Source: Psychrobacter sp. UBA3962
GTDB lineage: Bacteria; Pseudomonadota; Gammaproteobacteria; Pseudomonadales; Moraxellaceae
Length of the DNA stretch: 60,945 nt
Direction: 5' to 3'
Assembly: GCF_002385225.1 (NCBI RefSeq)
Contig: NZ_DGDC01000049.1
Coordinates: 1-60,945 of the forward strand
The notes below the pieces were generated by a model. The model saw only the letters and a list, made by a program, of their open reading frames with translations. It was not told the DNA's origin and did no database searches. A program made the translations under genes and the position numbers. Shown piece after piece: positions 18,471 through 27,514 of the stretch. Every line of letters starts with the position of its first letter. Positions within the stretch are counted from its first letter, which is position 1.

Positions 18471-18529
18471 AACAGACCTTCACAATAGATAATCAGATAA
18501 ATAAAGTAGGCCAACGCCAGCTAAACTTC

Positions 18530-18567
18530 TAGGCTTTTAACCAAATTAGTAGGCTTTTAACCAGATT
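18530..18567 (+). repeat. Imperfect 20-base tandem duplication
   Basis: TAGGCTTTTAACCARATT occurs twice (18530 and 18550) with one difference. It lies in the ispH-gmk divergent promoter region and could affect promoter spacing. Confidence 0.75.
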
Positions 18568-18714
18568 GGACAAACTATTTTGTGACTACTTTAACATATC
18601 CAGTAAAATAGCACGTATAGAAGCTTCTATTTTGGTGTAATAAACATCTATTTTTCATAATCCTTATTCACCGCAATTATTATTTCAAATCCCAACCCTA
18701 AGAGATTTTCTTAT

Positions 18715-19329
18715 ATGAAAGGTTCACTATTTATTGTCACTGCCGCTTCAGGCACCGGTAAAACATCCCTAGTTAAGCAGCTTATCGCCACCACCAATGA
18801 CTTAGCTGTCAGCGTCTCTCATACTACCCGAGAGCCTCGCCCAGGTGAGGTTGATGGTCACCATTATCACTTTACCGACACTGAGACCTTTACCAAGGGA
18901 ATTGAAGCAGGAGAGTTTCTTGAACACGCGCAGGTCTTCGATAACTATTACGGAACCTCACAACAAAGCGTGAATAACCAATTAAACTCAGGTATCGACG
19001 TGATTCTGGAGATTGACTGGCAAGGTGCCTTGCAGGTTAAAGAGCTGTATGACGATGTGACGATGATCTTTATTCTTCCGCCCAGTAAAGCCACCTTGCG
19101 CCAACGTTTATCTTCACGTGGTCAAGATTCGCAAGAGGTTATCGAAAAACGTCTGGCCGGTGCAGTGACCGAGATGCAGCAGTATGTTCATTTTGATTAC
19201 GTGGTTATTAACGATCAATTTGAAGCTGCCTTAACTGAGCTGAAATCTATTATTGTCGCCAAACGTCAGACGCTAAGTCGTCAGCAAGCCCGTTATGGGG
19301 ATACTATTAGCGATCTGATCAGTGAGTAG
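18715..19329 (+). CDS. gmk: Guanylate kinase
   Basis: The enzyme phosphorylates GMP and dGMP to the diphosphates using ATP. The P-loop ASGTGKTSLVKQL (about residues 11-23), the GMP-binding SVSHTTREPRPGEVDGHHYHF and EFLEHAQVFDNYYGTS, and ILEIDWQGALQVK are intact, as is the lid IFILPPSKATLRQRLSSRGQDS. The 204-aa length is typical. It is followed by rpoZ and spoT, the classical arrangement, which links GTP supply to ppGpp metabolism. The ribosome site is weak (AAGAG). Confidence 0.98.
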   Translation: MKGSLFIVTAASGTGKTSLVKQLIATTNDLAVSVSHTTREPRPGEVDGHHYHFTDTETFTKGIEAGEFLEHAQVFDNYYGTSQQSVNNQLNSGIDVILEIDWQGALQVKELYDDVTMIFILPPSKATLRQRLSSRGQDSQEVIEKRLAGAVTEMQQYVHFDYVVINDQFEAALTELKSIIVAKRQTLSRQQARYGDTISDLISE

Positions 19330-19424
19330 TCCAAAATTAATACAATAAAGTAGCCCTTTAATTTTATTAATAAAGTTTCTAGTGGCTTGTTGAAATAAAG
19401 CTACCCACTTCATCCAGTAAATTT

Positions 19425-19432
19425 GCTATAAT
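19425..19432 (+). promoter_or_regulatory. Extended -10 element before rpoZ
   Basis: TGC followed by TATAAT lies about 55 bases before rpoZ. No good -35 box is seen, as is usual with an extended -10. Confidence 0.55.
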
Positions 19433-19486
19433 AACTGATTAACTATCGAATTTTTATATATCACCTAGTGATAACAAGAGGACTTT

Positions 19487-19747
19487 ATGGCACGTGTAAC
19501 CGTAGAAGACTGCTTACATGCAGTAGATAACCGCTTTGAGCTGGTATTGGTTGCCAGCAAGCGCGCCCATCAATTGGCCAAAGGCATCTCTGAGCCATTA
19601 GTTGAAGTCAATAATGACAAACCAACGGTATTAGCATTACGTGAAATCGCAGAAGGTTTGGTATCTAGAGATATCCTAGACCAACCTGATCATCATTTTG
19701 CTACCAACTCATTAGACTTAGCATTAAGCGGTGGCCAAGGTTTTTAG
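19487..19747 (+). CDS. rpoZ: RNA polymerase omega subunit
   Basis: The 86-residue protein opens MARVTVEDCLHAVDNRFELVLVA, the diagnostic omega N-terminus, and continues ASKRAHQLAKG and VLALREIAEGLV. Omega folds around the beta-prime C-terminus and forms part of one ppGpp site of RNA polymerase. AGAGGA precedes ATG. It follows gmk by about 160 bases and has its own likely promoter; a terminator separates it from spoT. Confidence 0.97.
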   Translation: MARVTVEDCLHAVDNRFELVLVASKRAHQLAKGISEPLVEVNNDKPTVLALREIAEGLVSRDILDQPDHHFATNSLDLALSGGQGF

Positions 19748-20247
19748 TAACTGACTGGCTAAATGCTAAAGAAGAGTATGTTATTTATGAAACAACCCCC
19801 TCTTCTTTAAGCTCTTTAATATAAAAACCACGATAAGCGTTAAGCAAGTCGTGGTTTTTTATATTCTAATTGATTTTCATGAATAACATTTGTTCTCTAC
19901 ACCTCGTTAAAGCTGTGTTTTATCGAATTAAAAAAGGTCTTATACCGCACTCTGTGCTGCACCTTAGCTGACTTTTAGGCCCATTTAGGACGATTATTTT
20001 ATTTTTTTTAAAGCATTCCTAGCTTATTGGTTGACACGCAGCTATTTTTAAGATTAATTAAGGTATTAAACGCGGTGTAATTTTATTAGCTAAATATTAA
20101 TTTTATTACTTTATTTTTATAATTTGACCTGGGATGGACTTGATACCCCTTGAATAAGTCTGAACAGGGAATTATTAAATTACTTATAGACTTACACTCT
20201 AAACTGATTGCCTATTATTGTCTGTTATCTGGCTGAAGGATGATTAA
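19748..20247. other. Intergenic region between rpoZ and spoT
   Basis: This 500-base gap carries two hairpins after rpoZ and about 390 bases of AT-rich sequence without a gene. A possible spoT promoter is TTGAAT (20150-20155), 17 bases, TATTAA (20173-20178). In E. coli rpoZ and spoT are nearly contiguous, so the large gap and separate promoter suggest independent control here. Confidence 0.55.
19823..19860 (+). terminator. Terminator after rpoZ
   Basis: AAAACCACGA pairs with TCGTGGTTTT around a 15-base loop and is followed by more T. A separate nine-base stem AAAGAAGAG/CTCTTCTTT (19768-19776 with 19800-19808) lies just before it. Confidence 0.87.
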
Positions 20248-22650
20248 ATGATGTTAACCTCAAATGTTAAGAATATTTCTAATCCTGATGCAAGCTTATC
20301 TGACTCTGAAGCCGATATGATTGATTCTCTAAAAACTGATATTGATGGCAATGTCATCAACAATATTGCCAATTCAAACAACATTGTGGACACCTCACTA
20401 AGTCCAGATATCATCTTGCCAAACTCCTACGATGATGAGCATTTAAATCAAACCTCTTATATGCAAAACCTACCTAAGCTTAGCCATCATTTGGTAGATG
20501 AAGCTCAGCGCAACTTAATGCGTGCTGTGGCCTATTTAAATGATACTGAGAAGCAAGATGTGCTAAAAGCTTGTGCTTACGGGGATAAAGCACATATCAA
20601 AGACAAAAGAAAATCTGGTGAGCCGTATATCACCCACCCTATCGCCGTTGCTGAGATCCTAGCGGGCTTCCGTCTTGATAGAGACAGCATTATCGCAGCA
20701 ATATTGCATGATACGGTAGAGGACACAGAGGTAACTTCAGAAGAAATAGCCCAAATCTTTGGGGAAACTGTGGCAAGCTTGGTCGATGGGGTGACCAAAC
20801 TAAAGTCTTCCAGTCATAATAAAAGACAAAATAAAGCGGCTACTTTCCATAAGATTATGTCTGCCACTTTAGATGATCCTAGAGTGCTAATTATTAAGCT
20901 TGCTGACCGCCTGCATAATATGTCGACCTTAGACTCAGTACGCCGAGAAAAACAAAAGTCTACCGCGTCTGAAACCTTAGAGTTTTATGTGCCATTCGCC
21001 CGTTTAATGGGGATGAATGACATAGCCGACTATATGGAAATCTTGTGTTACCGTAACCTAGACCCGGTTATGTATACCAAGATGTCAGACAAGCTTTTAC
21101 AGCATGGTTTGGGCCGAAAATATCAAAAAGAGACCATCCAGCAGTACCTCAATTATGTACTAGATCGACACAATATCTCAGGTCATGTGCGTACCTTAGA
21201 AAATACGGTCATTATGTACCGTCAATTTTTCCGTAACCGCGGAGAAATCGATGATTTATTGCGTCACTATGCCTTTGAAATTGTTACCAATACCATTGAA
21301 GATTGTGATTCATTGGCAGAATATCTGATCAAAAAGTATCGTATCTCTGATAACTTCGTTGAAGATAACATTCGCCATCCGCTACCCGGTGGTAACCAGT
21401 CGTTAACCCTGACCTATAAGCGCGATAACGATACCATTAAAGTCACTTTGCTTACCCGTAAGATGGAAGCTGTTTCTCGCCTGGGTGTTATTGGGGCAGA
21501 GCAAGCCTCTGAATTGAGCCGTTCTGTCATTAAAGCTTCTTTACGCAATATGAAAGAGCTTATCGATTATGATGCAGAGCGCGAAGGCAAAGAAGGCAAT
21601 CCTGACTATGATGAGATGGTGGAAACCATTGATGAGCTAATCTCTTATCTAAACACCCGAAAAATACTGTGTTACAGCCCCAAAGGCCGGGCTTATGAGC
21701 TGCCGCGTGGTGCCACAGCTTTAGACTTCGCTTATGCGGTGGGTCCTAAAGTGGGTAATATCGCAGTTGGAGCCAAAATCAATGGTGAAAATGCCAAGCT
21801 AGGCTCTACCCTAAAGCCTGGCGCTACTGTAGAGATTGAAGTCGACGCTAATGCCAAACCTAAGGCTGAGTGGCTCGGTATTGTGGTGACCAGTAAGGCA
21901 CAGCGCTCACTAAAACGTTGGTTCAGTAGCCTACCTATAGAAGAGCAGCAACAGCATGGCAAGCAAGCTTTAGACCGTGCCTTACAAACCTATGGCAAAT
22001 CTCTTGATGATGTCACCGAAGCGGACTGGCAAGACTTATTACTCTGGCAAAATGTCGATAAGAAAGAGGACTTATACGAGCGTATGAGTGCGGGCGCCTT
22101 ACTGCCCCAGTTGGTGGTCTCAAGGCTGTTTAGTGATGATGTCACCAAGACACACCAACAAGCCAGCCAAAAAGGCTTTGATCGTCCCAATCAGCTTTTA
22201 TCTAACGCCAACGGCGTTGAAGTCCACTTCGCTGGTTGTTGTCGACCCATTTTTGGTGACCCTATTATTGGTCACTTGACCATGCACGGCTTGGTGTTAC
22301 ACCGTCATCGCTGTTATTCTATTGTCAACAAATATGTTGAGAAGCCGTATGAGTTGGTGCAACTCAACTGGTATAGTGAAGAAGAAATAGAAAAAAGTAT
22401 TGAGCACCCCAGTGAGCGTCCACACTTTACAGCTTATTTAAAGATTAACCTGGCATTAACCGATGAGCAGGTCTCGCATGTGCTGTATACTTTAAGACAG
22501 CTAAGTATTGGGATTGAAAAAGTAGACGTTCGCTCTGACTCAACGATTATTCATGTGATAGTGCGCAGTCGCAGCCATGTCTTAGAAGGTATTGAGGCTT
22601 TACGTCCTCATGTGGGCTTTGGTAGTATTCGCCGTCTATATCGCTTATAA
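20248..22650 (+). CDS. spoT: SpoT-type ppGpp hydrolase with degenerate synthetase domain
   Basis: Rel/Spo homologue of 800 aa. The hydrolase domain is intact: RKSGEPYITHP (121-131), ILHDTVEDT with the HD pair at 154-155, and KLADRLHNM. The following synthetase region (about 290-410) is degraded: the RFKDYIxxPKxNGYQSLHT block is reduced to RHPLPGGNQSLTL and the EVQIRT strand to KVTLLTRKM. TGS (KILCYSPKGRAYELPRGATALDFAYAVG), a zinc-finger-like region (HFAGCCRP...HRHRC) and a C-terminal ACT domain follow. There are about 80 extra N-terminal residues compared with E. coli SpoT. AAGGATG lies upstream. It should degrade ppGpp but probably not make it, so a RelA is expected elsewhere. Confidence 0.95.
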   Translation: MMLTSNVKNISNPDASLSDSEADMIDSLKTDIDGNVINNIANSNNIVDTSLSPDIILPNSYDDEHLNQTSYMQNLPKLSHHLVDEAQRNLMRAVAYLNDTEKQDVLKACAYGDKAHIKDKRKSGEPYITHPIAVAEILAGFRLDRDSIIAAILHDTVEDTEVTSEEIAQIFGETVASLVDGVTKLKSSSHNKRQNKAATFHKIMSATLDDPRVLIIKLADRLHNMSTLDSVRREKQKSTASETLEFYVPFARLMGMNDIADYMEILCYRNLDPVMYTKMSDKLLQHGLGRKYQKETIQQYLNYVLDRHNISGHVRTLENTVIMYRQFFRNRGEIDDLLRHYAFEIVTNTIEDCDSLAEYLIKKYRISDNFVEDNIRHPLPGGNQSLTLTYKRDNDTIKVTLLTRKMEAVSRLGVIGAEQASELSRSVIKASLRNMKELIDYDAEREGKEGNPDYDEMVETIDELISYLNTRKILCYSPKGRAYELPRGATALDFAYAVGPKVGNIAVGAKINGENAKLGSTLKPGATVEIEVDANAKPKAEWLGIVVTSKAQRSLKRWFSSLPIEEQQQHGKQALDRALQTYGKSLDDVTEADWQDLLLWQNVDKKEDLYERMSAGALLPQLVVSRLFSDDVTKTHQQASQKGFDRPNQLLSNANGVEVHFAGCCRPIFGDPIIGHLTMHGLVLHRHRCYSIVNKYVEKPYELVQLNWYSEEEIEKSIEHPSERPHFTAYLKINLALTDEQVSHVLYTLRQLSIGIEKVDVRSDSTIIHVIVRSRSHVLEGIEALRPHVGFGSIRRLYRL

Positions 22651-22718
22651 CGGTATACTTCATCTCAAACTTCAAACAAATGAACTGTTCATTTTAATCA
22701 ATAAAAAAGGAAATAATT

Positions 22719-23114
22719 ATGGCCCGTCAAATTATTCATACCGATAAAGCTCCAGCAGCCGTTGGCGCCTATTCACAAGCAGTAAAAATCCCATCAGCTG
22801 GCGGTAGCTTGGTATATATCTCAGGTCAGTTGGGTTTTGATCCAGAGACTATGGAGCTGCGTGACGGCTTTGATGCCCAAGCCGCTCAAGTTATGGACAA
22901 TATCGAAGCTATCTGTGAAGCTGCAGGTGGTAAACTAAGTGATGTGGTGAAATTTAACGTCTCGCTAACCGATTTAAATGACTTCGCCGCACTAAATGCT
23001 ATCTTCTCTGAGCGCCTGTCTGAACCATTCCCTGCGCGTGCTGCAGTACAAGTAGCTGCACTACCTAAAGGTGGTATCGTTGAGATTGAATCTATCTTAT
23101 TTATCGAAGACTAA
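22719..23114 (+). CDS. ridA: RidA family enamine/imine deaminase
   Basis: The 131-residue YjgF/RidA protein hydrolyses reactive enamines and imines produced by PLP enzymes. Diagnostic sequences are DKAPAAVGAYSQAVK, VYISGQLGFDP, VMDNIEAICEAAGG, and PARAAVQVAALPKGGIVEIE, with the arginine of FPARAAVQV being the active-site residue. AAAGGAAA precedes ATG. It is 68 bases downstream of spoT, as in many Gammaproteobacteria, and probably co-transcribed. Confidence 0.97.
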   Translation: MARQIIHTDKAPAAVGAYSQAVKIPSAGGSLVYISGQLGFDPETMELRDGFDAQAAQVMDNIEAICEAAGGKLSDVVKFNVSLTDLNDFAALNAIFSERLSEPFPARAAVQVAALPKGGIVEIESILFIED

Positions 23115-23215
23115 TGGCTCAAGCATTGGCTTGTGGCTATTTCTAGCTGATAAACTAGGTTATAAACTAAACAGGCTTTAGTTTATAACCTTTCCCTTAA
23201 GGAGGCTTCCACCTG

Positions 23216-25546
23216 ATGCTGATTCGTGTCGCCCTACCGGTTCCTCTTTATCGTGAATTCGACTATCTTCCTCCCTCAGATAAACCTTCAGATAAACTAA
23301 GTACTGCTGATGACGCCGCTTCTGCCCTTCCCCCTATTGGAGGAAGAGTACAAGTCTCCTTTGGCCGGCAAACCTTAATCGGCATCGTTGTTGATCATAT
23401 TGACCGCAGCCATAGTGAAATCCCAGTCAATAAACTAAAAGCCATAAAACAGGTTATTGATACTGAGCCCTTATTAAGTCAGCAGATGCTGTCTTTAGCG
23501 CGCTGGTTGGCAGGTTATTATCATTACCCCTTAGGCGATGTGATTTCCGTCATGTTGCCAACCTTGATTCGCCAAGGCAAACCTCTCGATTTATTGATTA
23601 CTCATTGGCGCATCCTACCCAATGTTAGTGACGATGATTTCCATAGCAACGCACATAAGCAAAGACAGCAATTTGCACTGCTAAAATTACATGGGAAACA
23701 TGGAGCGAGCGAAGACACCTTACTATTAGAAGGGATGCAGCGTCCTTTTTTAAAACTGTTGGAAGAAAACGGTCTAATTGAGCGCTATGTACAACCGAAA
23801 GCAGCGCCCAGTCCGGTTACCTTGGCCAAGATGCCACTGACACTTAATGACCAACAGAAGCACGCCGTTGACAGTATCGTGGCCACCGCTAAAGAGGGCA
23901 AATACTGCGGATATTTATTAAACGGGGTGACAGGTAGTGGCAAAACTGAAGTCTATTTGCAGGCGATGCAATCTGTGCTGGAGGCTGGGAAACAAGTCTT
24001 AGTACTGGTCCCTGAAATTGGATTAACACCACAGACCAGAGCTCGCTTTGCAGAGCGTTTTGCAGCCAACATTCTGCTGCTACACTCTGGGCTTAATAAT
24101 ACTCAGCGTATGCATGGCTGGGAGGATTGCCGTGAAGGACGGGCCCAAATTATTATCGGCACCCGCTCCTCCATCTTGCATCCTTTTGCTAACTTAGGGC
24201 TGATAGTGGTCGATGAGTCGCATGATCAGTCTTACAAGCAACAAGACACTTTGCGCTATCATGCGGCAGATGTGGCACTATATAGAGGCTATCAATTGGG
24301 AATTCCTGTGGTATTAGGCACAGCGACCCCCTCATTAGAGCATTTAAAATTGGTTCAAGACGGCAAATTGACCGAGCTTGTCCTCACACAGCGTGCCGGT
24401 AACGCCCAAGCGGCTACCTTACAATTAGTCGATGCCCGTGACAATCCCACCCAATACAGTAACTCACCAGCCACTCCCAGTGAGCAAGCTTCCTTATTAC
24501 CAAACTTAAAGCACTCACAAAATACAGGACTGACAGAAGATACCATCACTGCTATTCGAGATACTTTAGAAGCCGGTGATCAAGTACTGGTTTTTTTAAA
24601 CCGCCGTGGCTATGCGCCTATCCTGCTGTGTGAAGCCTGTGGCTGGCAAGCCGATTGTGTCCGCTGTGAGGCCCACTTAACGGTGCATCACAGTCAGCTC
24701 AATACGCACCAGCCCAGCTATTTAAAATGCCATCATTGTGACTGGCAAGCCTCTATCCCACTAGCCTGCGCAGACTGTGCGAGTGTCAACTTAAATGCTG
24801 TGGGTATGGGAACCACTCGATTGACAGAAAGCTTACATGCTCTTTTTTCAAACCCTCAGACCAGTAAAAAAACGTATCCAATCATTCAGATTGATCGAGA
24901 TACCACTCGAAGAAAGGACAGTTGGGAGGACATCTACCGGCGCATTAATACTGGTGACCCTGCCATCTTAGTGGGGACCCAAATGGTGGCCAAAGGACAC
25001 CACTTTCCCAATGTTACTTTGGTGTGCTTGCCAAATGCTGATCGCGGATTTTTGTCCCCAGACTTTCGCTCACCAGAGCACACAGCACAATTAATTGTCC
25101 AAGTAGCTGGCCGCTCAGGCCGAGGTAGCAAACCTGGTAAGGTCTTAATTCAGACGGTACAGCCTGAAAATCCTTTACTACGCAAACTGGTCCGTGATGG
25201 TTATCAGCCTTTTGCGTTAGAGCTGTTAAAAGAGCGAAAAATGCTGGGTTTACCTCCCTATACCCATGGGGCGCTGATTCGCTGTGAAGCGAAAACATTA
25301 CAACGGGCCACTCAGGTCTTAAAAGATGCCATTGCTCTGATGCCTCAGAATGACTTGGCTATTTTGGGCCCCATTGACGCGCCAATGAAAATGAAAAACA
25401 GCCGCTATCACAGTCAGCTTTTATTGCTATCCAAGCAGCGCCAACCGTTGCATCAGCTATTAAACTTTTGGTGGCCCCAGGTTTTACAGTTGCCTTCAGC
25501 CAAGTATCTCAAGCTGACTTTGGATGTGGATCCTGTCGGCTGGTAG
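23216..25546 (+). CDS. priA: Primosomal protein N' (replication restart helicase)
   Basis: PriA reloads the replisome at collapsed forks. Visible in order are the N-terminal 3'-DNA-binding domain (residues 1-105), a helicase core with P-loop GVTGSGKTEVYLQ (about 240-252), DESHDQSYKQQ (the DEAH-type box), LGTATPSLEHL, and LVFLNRRGYAP. The eight zinc-binding cysteines lie in CEACGWQADCVRCEAHLTVH and CHHCDW...CADC. Motif VI QVAGRSGRGSKPG is intact. Length 776 aa is slightly above E. coli's 732. The ribosome site AAGGAGG is strong. Its end overlaps the frame of the following transporter gene only if that gene's start is set too early. Confidence 0.98.
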   Translation: MLIRVALPVPLYREFDYLPPSDKPSDKLSTADDAASALPPIGGRVQVSFGRQTLIGIVVDHIDRSHSEIPVNKLKAIKQVIDTEPLLSQQMLSLARWLAGYYHYPLGDVISVMLPTLIRQGKPLDLLITHWRILPNVSDDDFHSNAHKQRQQFALLKLHGKHGASEDTLLLEGMQRPFLKLLEENGLIERYVQPKAAPSPVTLAKMPLTLNDQQKHAVDSIVATAKEGKYCGYLLNGVTGSGKTEVYLQAMQSVLEAGKQVLVLVPEIGLTPQTRARFAERFAANILLLHSGLNNTQRMHGWEDCREGRAQIIIGTRSSILHPFANLGLIVVDESHDQSYKQQDTLRYHAADVALYRGYQLGIPVVLGTATPSLEHLKLVQDGKLTELVLTQRAGNAQAATLQLVDARDNPTQYSNSPATPSEQASLLPNLKHSQNTGLTEDTITAIRDTLEAGDQVLVFLNRRGYAPILLCEACGWQADCVRCEAHLTVHHSQLNTHQPSYLKCHHCDWQASIPLACADCASVNLNAVGMGTTRLTESLHALFSNPQTSKKTYPIIQIDRDTTRRKDSWEDIYRRINTGDPAILVGTQMVAKGHHFPNVTLVCLPNADRGFLSPDFRSPEHTAQLIVQVAGRSGRGSKPGKVLIQTVQPENPLLRKLVRDGYQPFALELLKERKMLGLPPYTHGALIRCEAKTLQRATQVLKDAIALMPQNDLAILGPIDAPMKMKNSRYHSQLLLLSKQRQPLHQLLNFWWPQVLQLPSAKYLKLTLDVDPVGW

Positions 25547-25610
25547 CCACCAAAACTTGATTTATAATATAGATTTACTACTCATAACTTTTCGGAGATT
25601 AATAGCAGCC

Positions 25611-26669
25611 ATGACCTCTAATAGTGATCATAACCATGAGCCTATTCATGCTCATGACCCACCCCACTTTCACGATGAGCCCGGTGCTCGAGATATGAGT
25701 AAGCAGCGTCGTACTTTGCTGTTCAGCTTCGTTCTAGTCACAATATTTATGTTGGTAGAAGCTGTCGGTGGTGTACTAACCAACAGTTTGGCCCTATTAT
25801 CAGATGCCGGGCACATGCTGTCTGATGCGGCTGCCTTGGGAGCCACTTTACTGGCCTTTAAAATAGGTGAAAAAGAAGCCAATAAAGAAAAGACTTATGG
25901 CTACAAACGTTTTGAGATATTGGTCGCAGGAGCCAATGGCGCAACCTTAATCATTATTGCTTTAATGATTGTTTGGGAAGCTATAGGCCGTTTTTCATCT
26001 CCCCCAGAGATTGCCTCTAAGGGTATGTTAATCATTGCCACTATTGGATTAACCATTAACTTGATAGTGGCCTATATGCTACATCGTGGCGGTGCTTCTC
26101 ACAGTCATGACCATGAGGATCCCGAGTCAGGATCGCAAAACCTTAATATGCATAGTGCCTACTTGCACGTATTAGGCGACTTATTAGGGTCAGTGGCGGC
26201 CATTATTGCAGCTTTAGCAATGATGTGGATGGGCTGGGCGTGGGCTGACCCTGTGGCGTCAGTTGTGGTGGCCATTTTAATCTTGATCAGTGGTTTTAGG
26301 GTGGTAAAAGCGTCAACACATATCTTGATGGAGGGTACCCCAGAAGAGATTTGTTTAGACGAGGTAAAAGAGACCATTGAATCTCATGAGCACATTATCA
26401 CTGTCCATGACTTGCATGTGTGGAGCATTACCAGTGGTATTCATGCCCTATCTTGTCACGTAGTGGTTGATGGTGATATGCGTATCCTACAGGCTAGTGA
26501 GTTGATTCATGATATTGAGCACAGTTTGGCTCAATTAGGTATTAGCCACACTACCATTCAGGTTGAATCAGTAGAGCACCCTCATAACCGATTAGACGCC
26601 ATAGTGTGTGCTTTGGATGAGGTAGACAGCCCTAATACGGGACACAGCCATATTGGTCACCATCATTAA
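25611..26669 (+). CDS. Cation diffusion facilitator (Zn/Co/Cd efflux)
   Basis: CDF transporter of 352 aa when started at 25611, where CGGAG stands upstream; the longer frame overlapping priA lacks such a site and starts with an unrelated stretch. The N-terminus (DHNHEPIHAHDPPHFHDE) and the C-terminus (HSHIGHHH) are histidine-rich, as is an inner loop (SHSHDHED), consistent with metal buffering. Six helices carry the metal site motifs LLSDAGHMLSDAAAL (H-D site on helix 2) and HVLGDLLGSVAA (helix 5). The cytosolic domain follows (ITVHDLHVWSITSG). This is the ZitB/CzcD branch; proton-driven export of zinc is likely. Confidence 0.95.
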   Translation: MTSNSDHNHEPIHAHDPPHFHDEPGARDMSKQRRTLLFSFVLVTIFMLVEAVGGVLTNSLALLSDAGHMLSDAAALGATLLAFKIGEKEANKEKTYGYKRFEILVAGANGATLIIIALMIVWEAIGRFSSPPEIASKGMLIIATIGLTINLIVAYMLHRGGASHSHDHEDPESGSQNLNMHSAYLHVLGDLLGSVAAIIAALAMMWMGWAWADPVASVVVAILILISGFRVVKASTHILMEGTPEEICLDEVKETIESHEHIITVHDLHVWSITSGIHALSCHVVVDGDMRILQASELIHDIEHSLAQLGISHTTIQVESVEHPHNRLDAIVCALDEVDSPNTGHSHIGHHH

Positions 26670-26750
26670 TATTCTTTACAGCACATATAGACATAGACAC
26701 CTATCCTTGTAATAGGCTGTCTATGTCTGCTTCTACATCTAAATGAGTTG

Positions 26751-26824
26751 TCTCAGCTAACTAATGTCTCAGCTAACTAATGTCTCAGCTAACTAATGTC
26801 TCAGCTAACTAATGTCTCAGCTAA
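26751..26824 (+). repeat. 16-base tandem repeat, 4.6 units
   Basis: TCTCAGCTAACTAATG is repeated exactly four times (26751-26814) followed by ten further matching bases. The units are identical, indicating recent expansion. It lies between two convergent genes and does not touch either coding region. Confidence 0.95.
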
Positions 26825-26857
26825 ATAAGCAGCTATCTACTGTAACAGACCGCCTTC

Positions 26858-27220
26858 TTATTTTAACGGCTGTAGCGTTTGACGAAGGGACTCAATCTCT
26901 TCTCGGTATTGTTCAGGCTTTATTTGCAAAATACGAAACAGCTCAAGCACAAACTCATCAGCAGTATAAAAGGGATCGATATAGCTGCCATCTAAGCCTA
27001 GGTTTTGACTACAAAGCACATAACGCAGGCGATCCGTGGCGGCAAAAGTATGCTTCCTAGGATAACCCATCGATTTTACGATATCAGCCGATCGAATTTG
27101 AAGTAGGGTAATTTGTTGCACAGCCAATACTGCCAGTGGGCATTTTGGTTTGTATCGAGGCGCATATTGGAAAGTATTGGTGGGGGCTGCGGTGGCAGTA
27201 AGGGACTGAAATTTACACAT
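26858..27220 (-). CDS. Small protein of unknown function, 120 aa
   Basis: I do not recognise this protein. It has a TAGGAG ribosome site seven bases before ATG, good evidence that the minus-strand frame, rather than overlapping plus-strand frames, is coding. The first 25 residues look disordered. The rest (PLAVLAVQQITLLQIRSADIVKSMGYP, then RLRYVLCSQNLGLDGSYIDPFYTADEFVLELFRILQI) is probably helical; the order resembles a small helix-turn-helix-like fold, but no family is assigned. It is convergent with the CDF transporter gene. Confidence 0.6.
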   Translation of the reverse strand: MCKFQSLTATAAPTNTFQYAPRYKPKCPLAVLAVQQITLLQIRSADIVKSMGYPRKHTFAATDRLRYVLCSQNLGLDGSYIDPFYTADEFVLELFRILQIKPEQYREEIESLRQTLQPLK

Positions 27221-27419
27221 GATAGACTCCTAGAACTCCGACTGAAACGAATCTTAAAAGGCACAACGGACCGTGTCGGAGTACAGGTTCATGCGCTTTA
27301 CCAGAGTTGTTTTATATCGTGCTGGAAGTTGCAGGGATAGCAGTTATTAATAATCCAGCTATCCATTAAACCCACGATGTTGATTTATTATCTTATCACA
27401 AAGTTTTAGCTGAATAAAT

Positions 27420-27454
27420 AAAAGCTCAGGCTATTTTACCAGCCTGAGCTTTTA
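27420..27454 (-). terminator. Terminator of the MBL hydrolase gene
   Basis: AAAGCTCAGGCT pairs with AGCCTGAGCTTT around an eight-base loop. It is flanked by A and T runs and lies 60 bases past the hydrolase stop. Confidence 0.9.
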
Positions 27455-27514
27455 CATACCTTTAATTTGAATACCTTTAAATTATCTCAGCAATTATTTT
27501 AAGGCAGTCAGTCA

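Noticed and set aside
25524..25610. Upstream extension of the CDF transporter overlapping priA
   Set aside because: CGGAG stands before the ATG at 25611; the extension overlaps the priA end and is not family-like.
26812..27060. Plus-strand frame of 82 aa that begins in the tandem repeat
   Set aside because: Its start is a repeat unit and it overlaps the minus-strand gene that has a real ribosome site.
27113..27340. Plus-strand frame of 75 aa
   Set aside because: Antisense to the start of the 120-aa gene and without any ribosome site.
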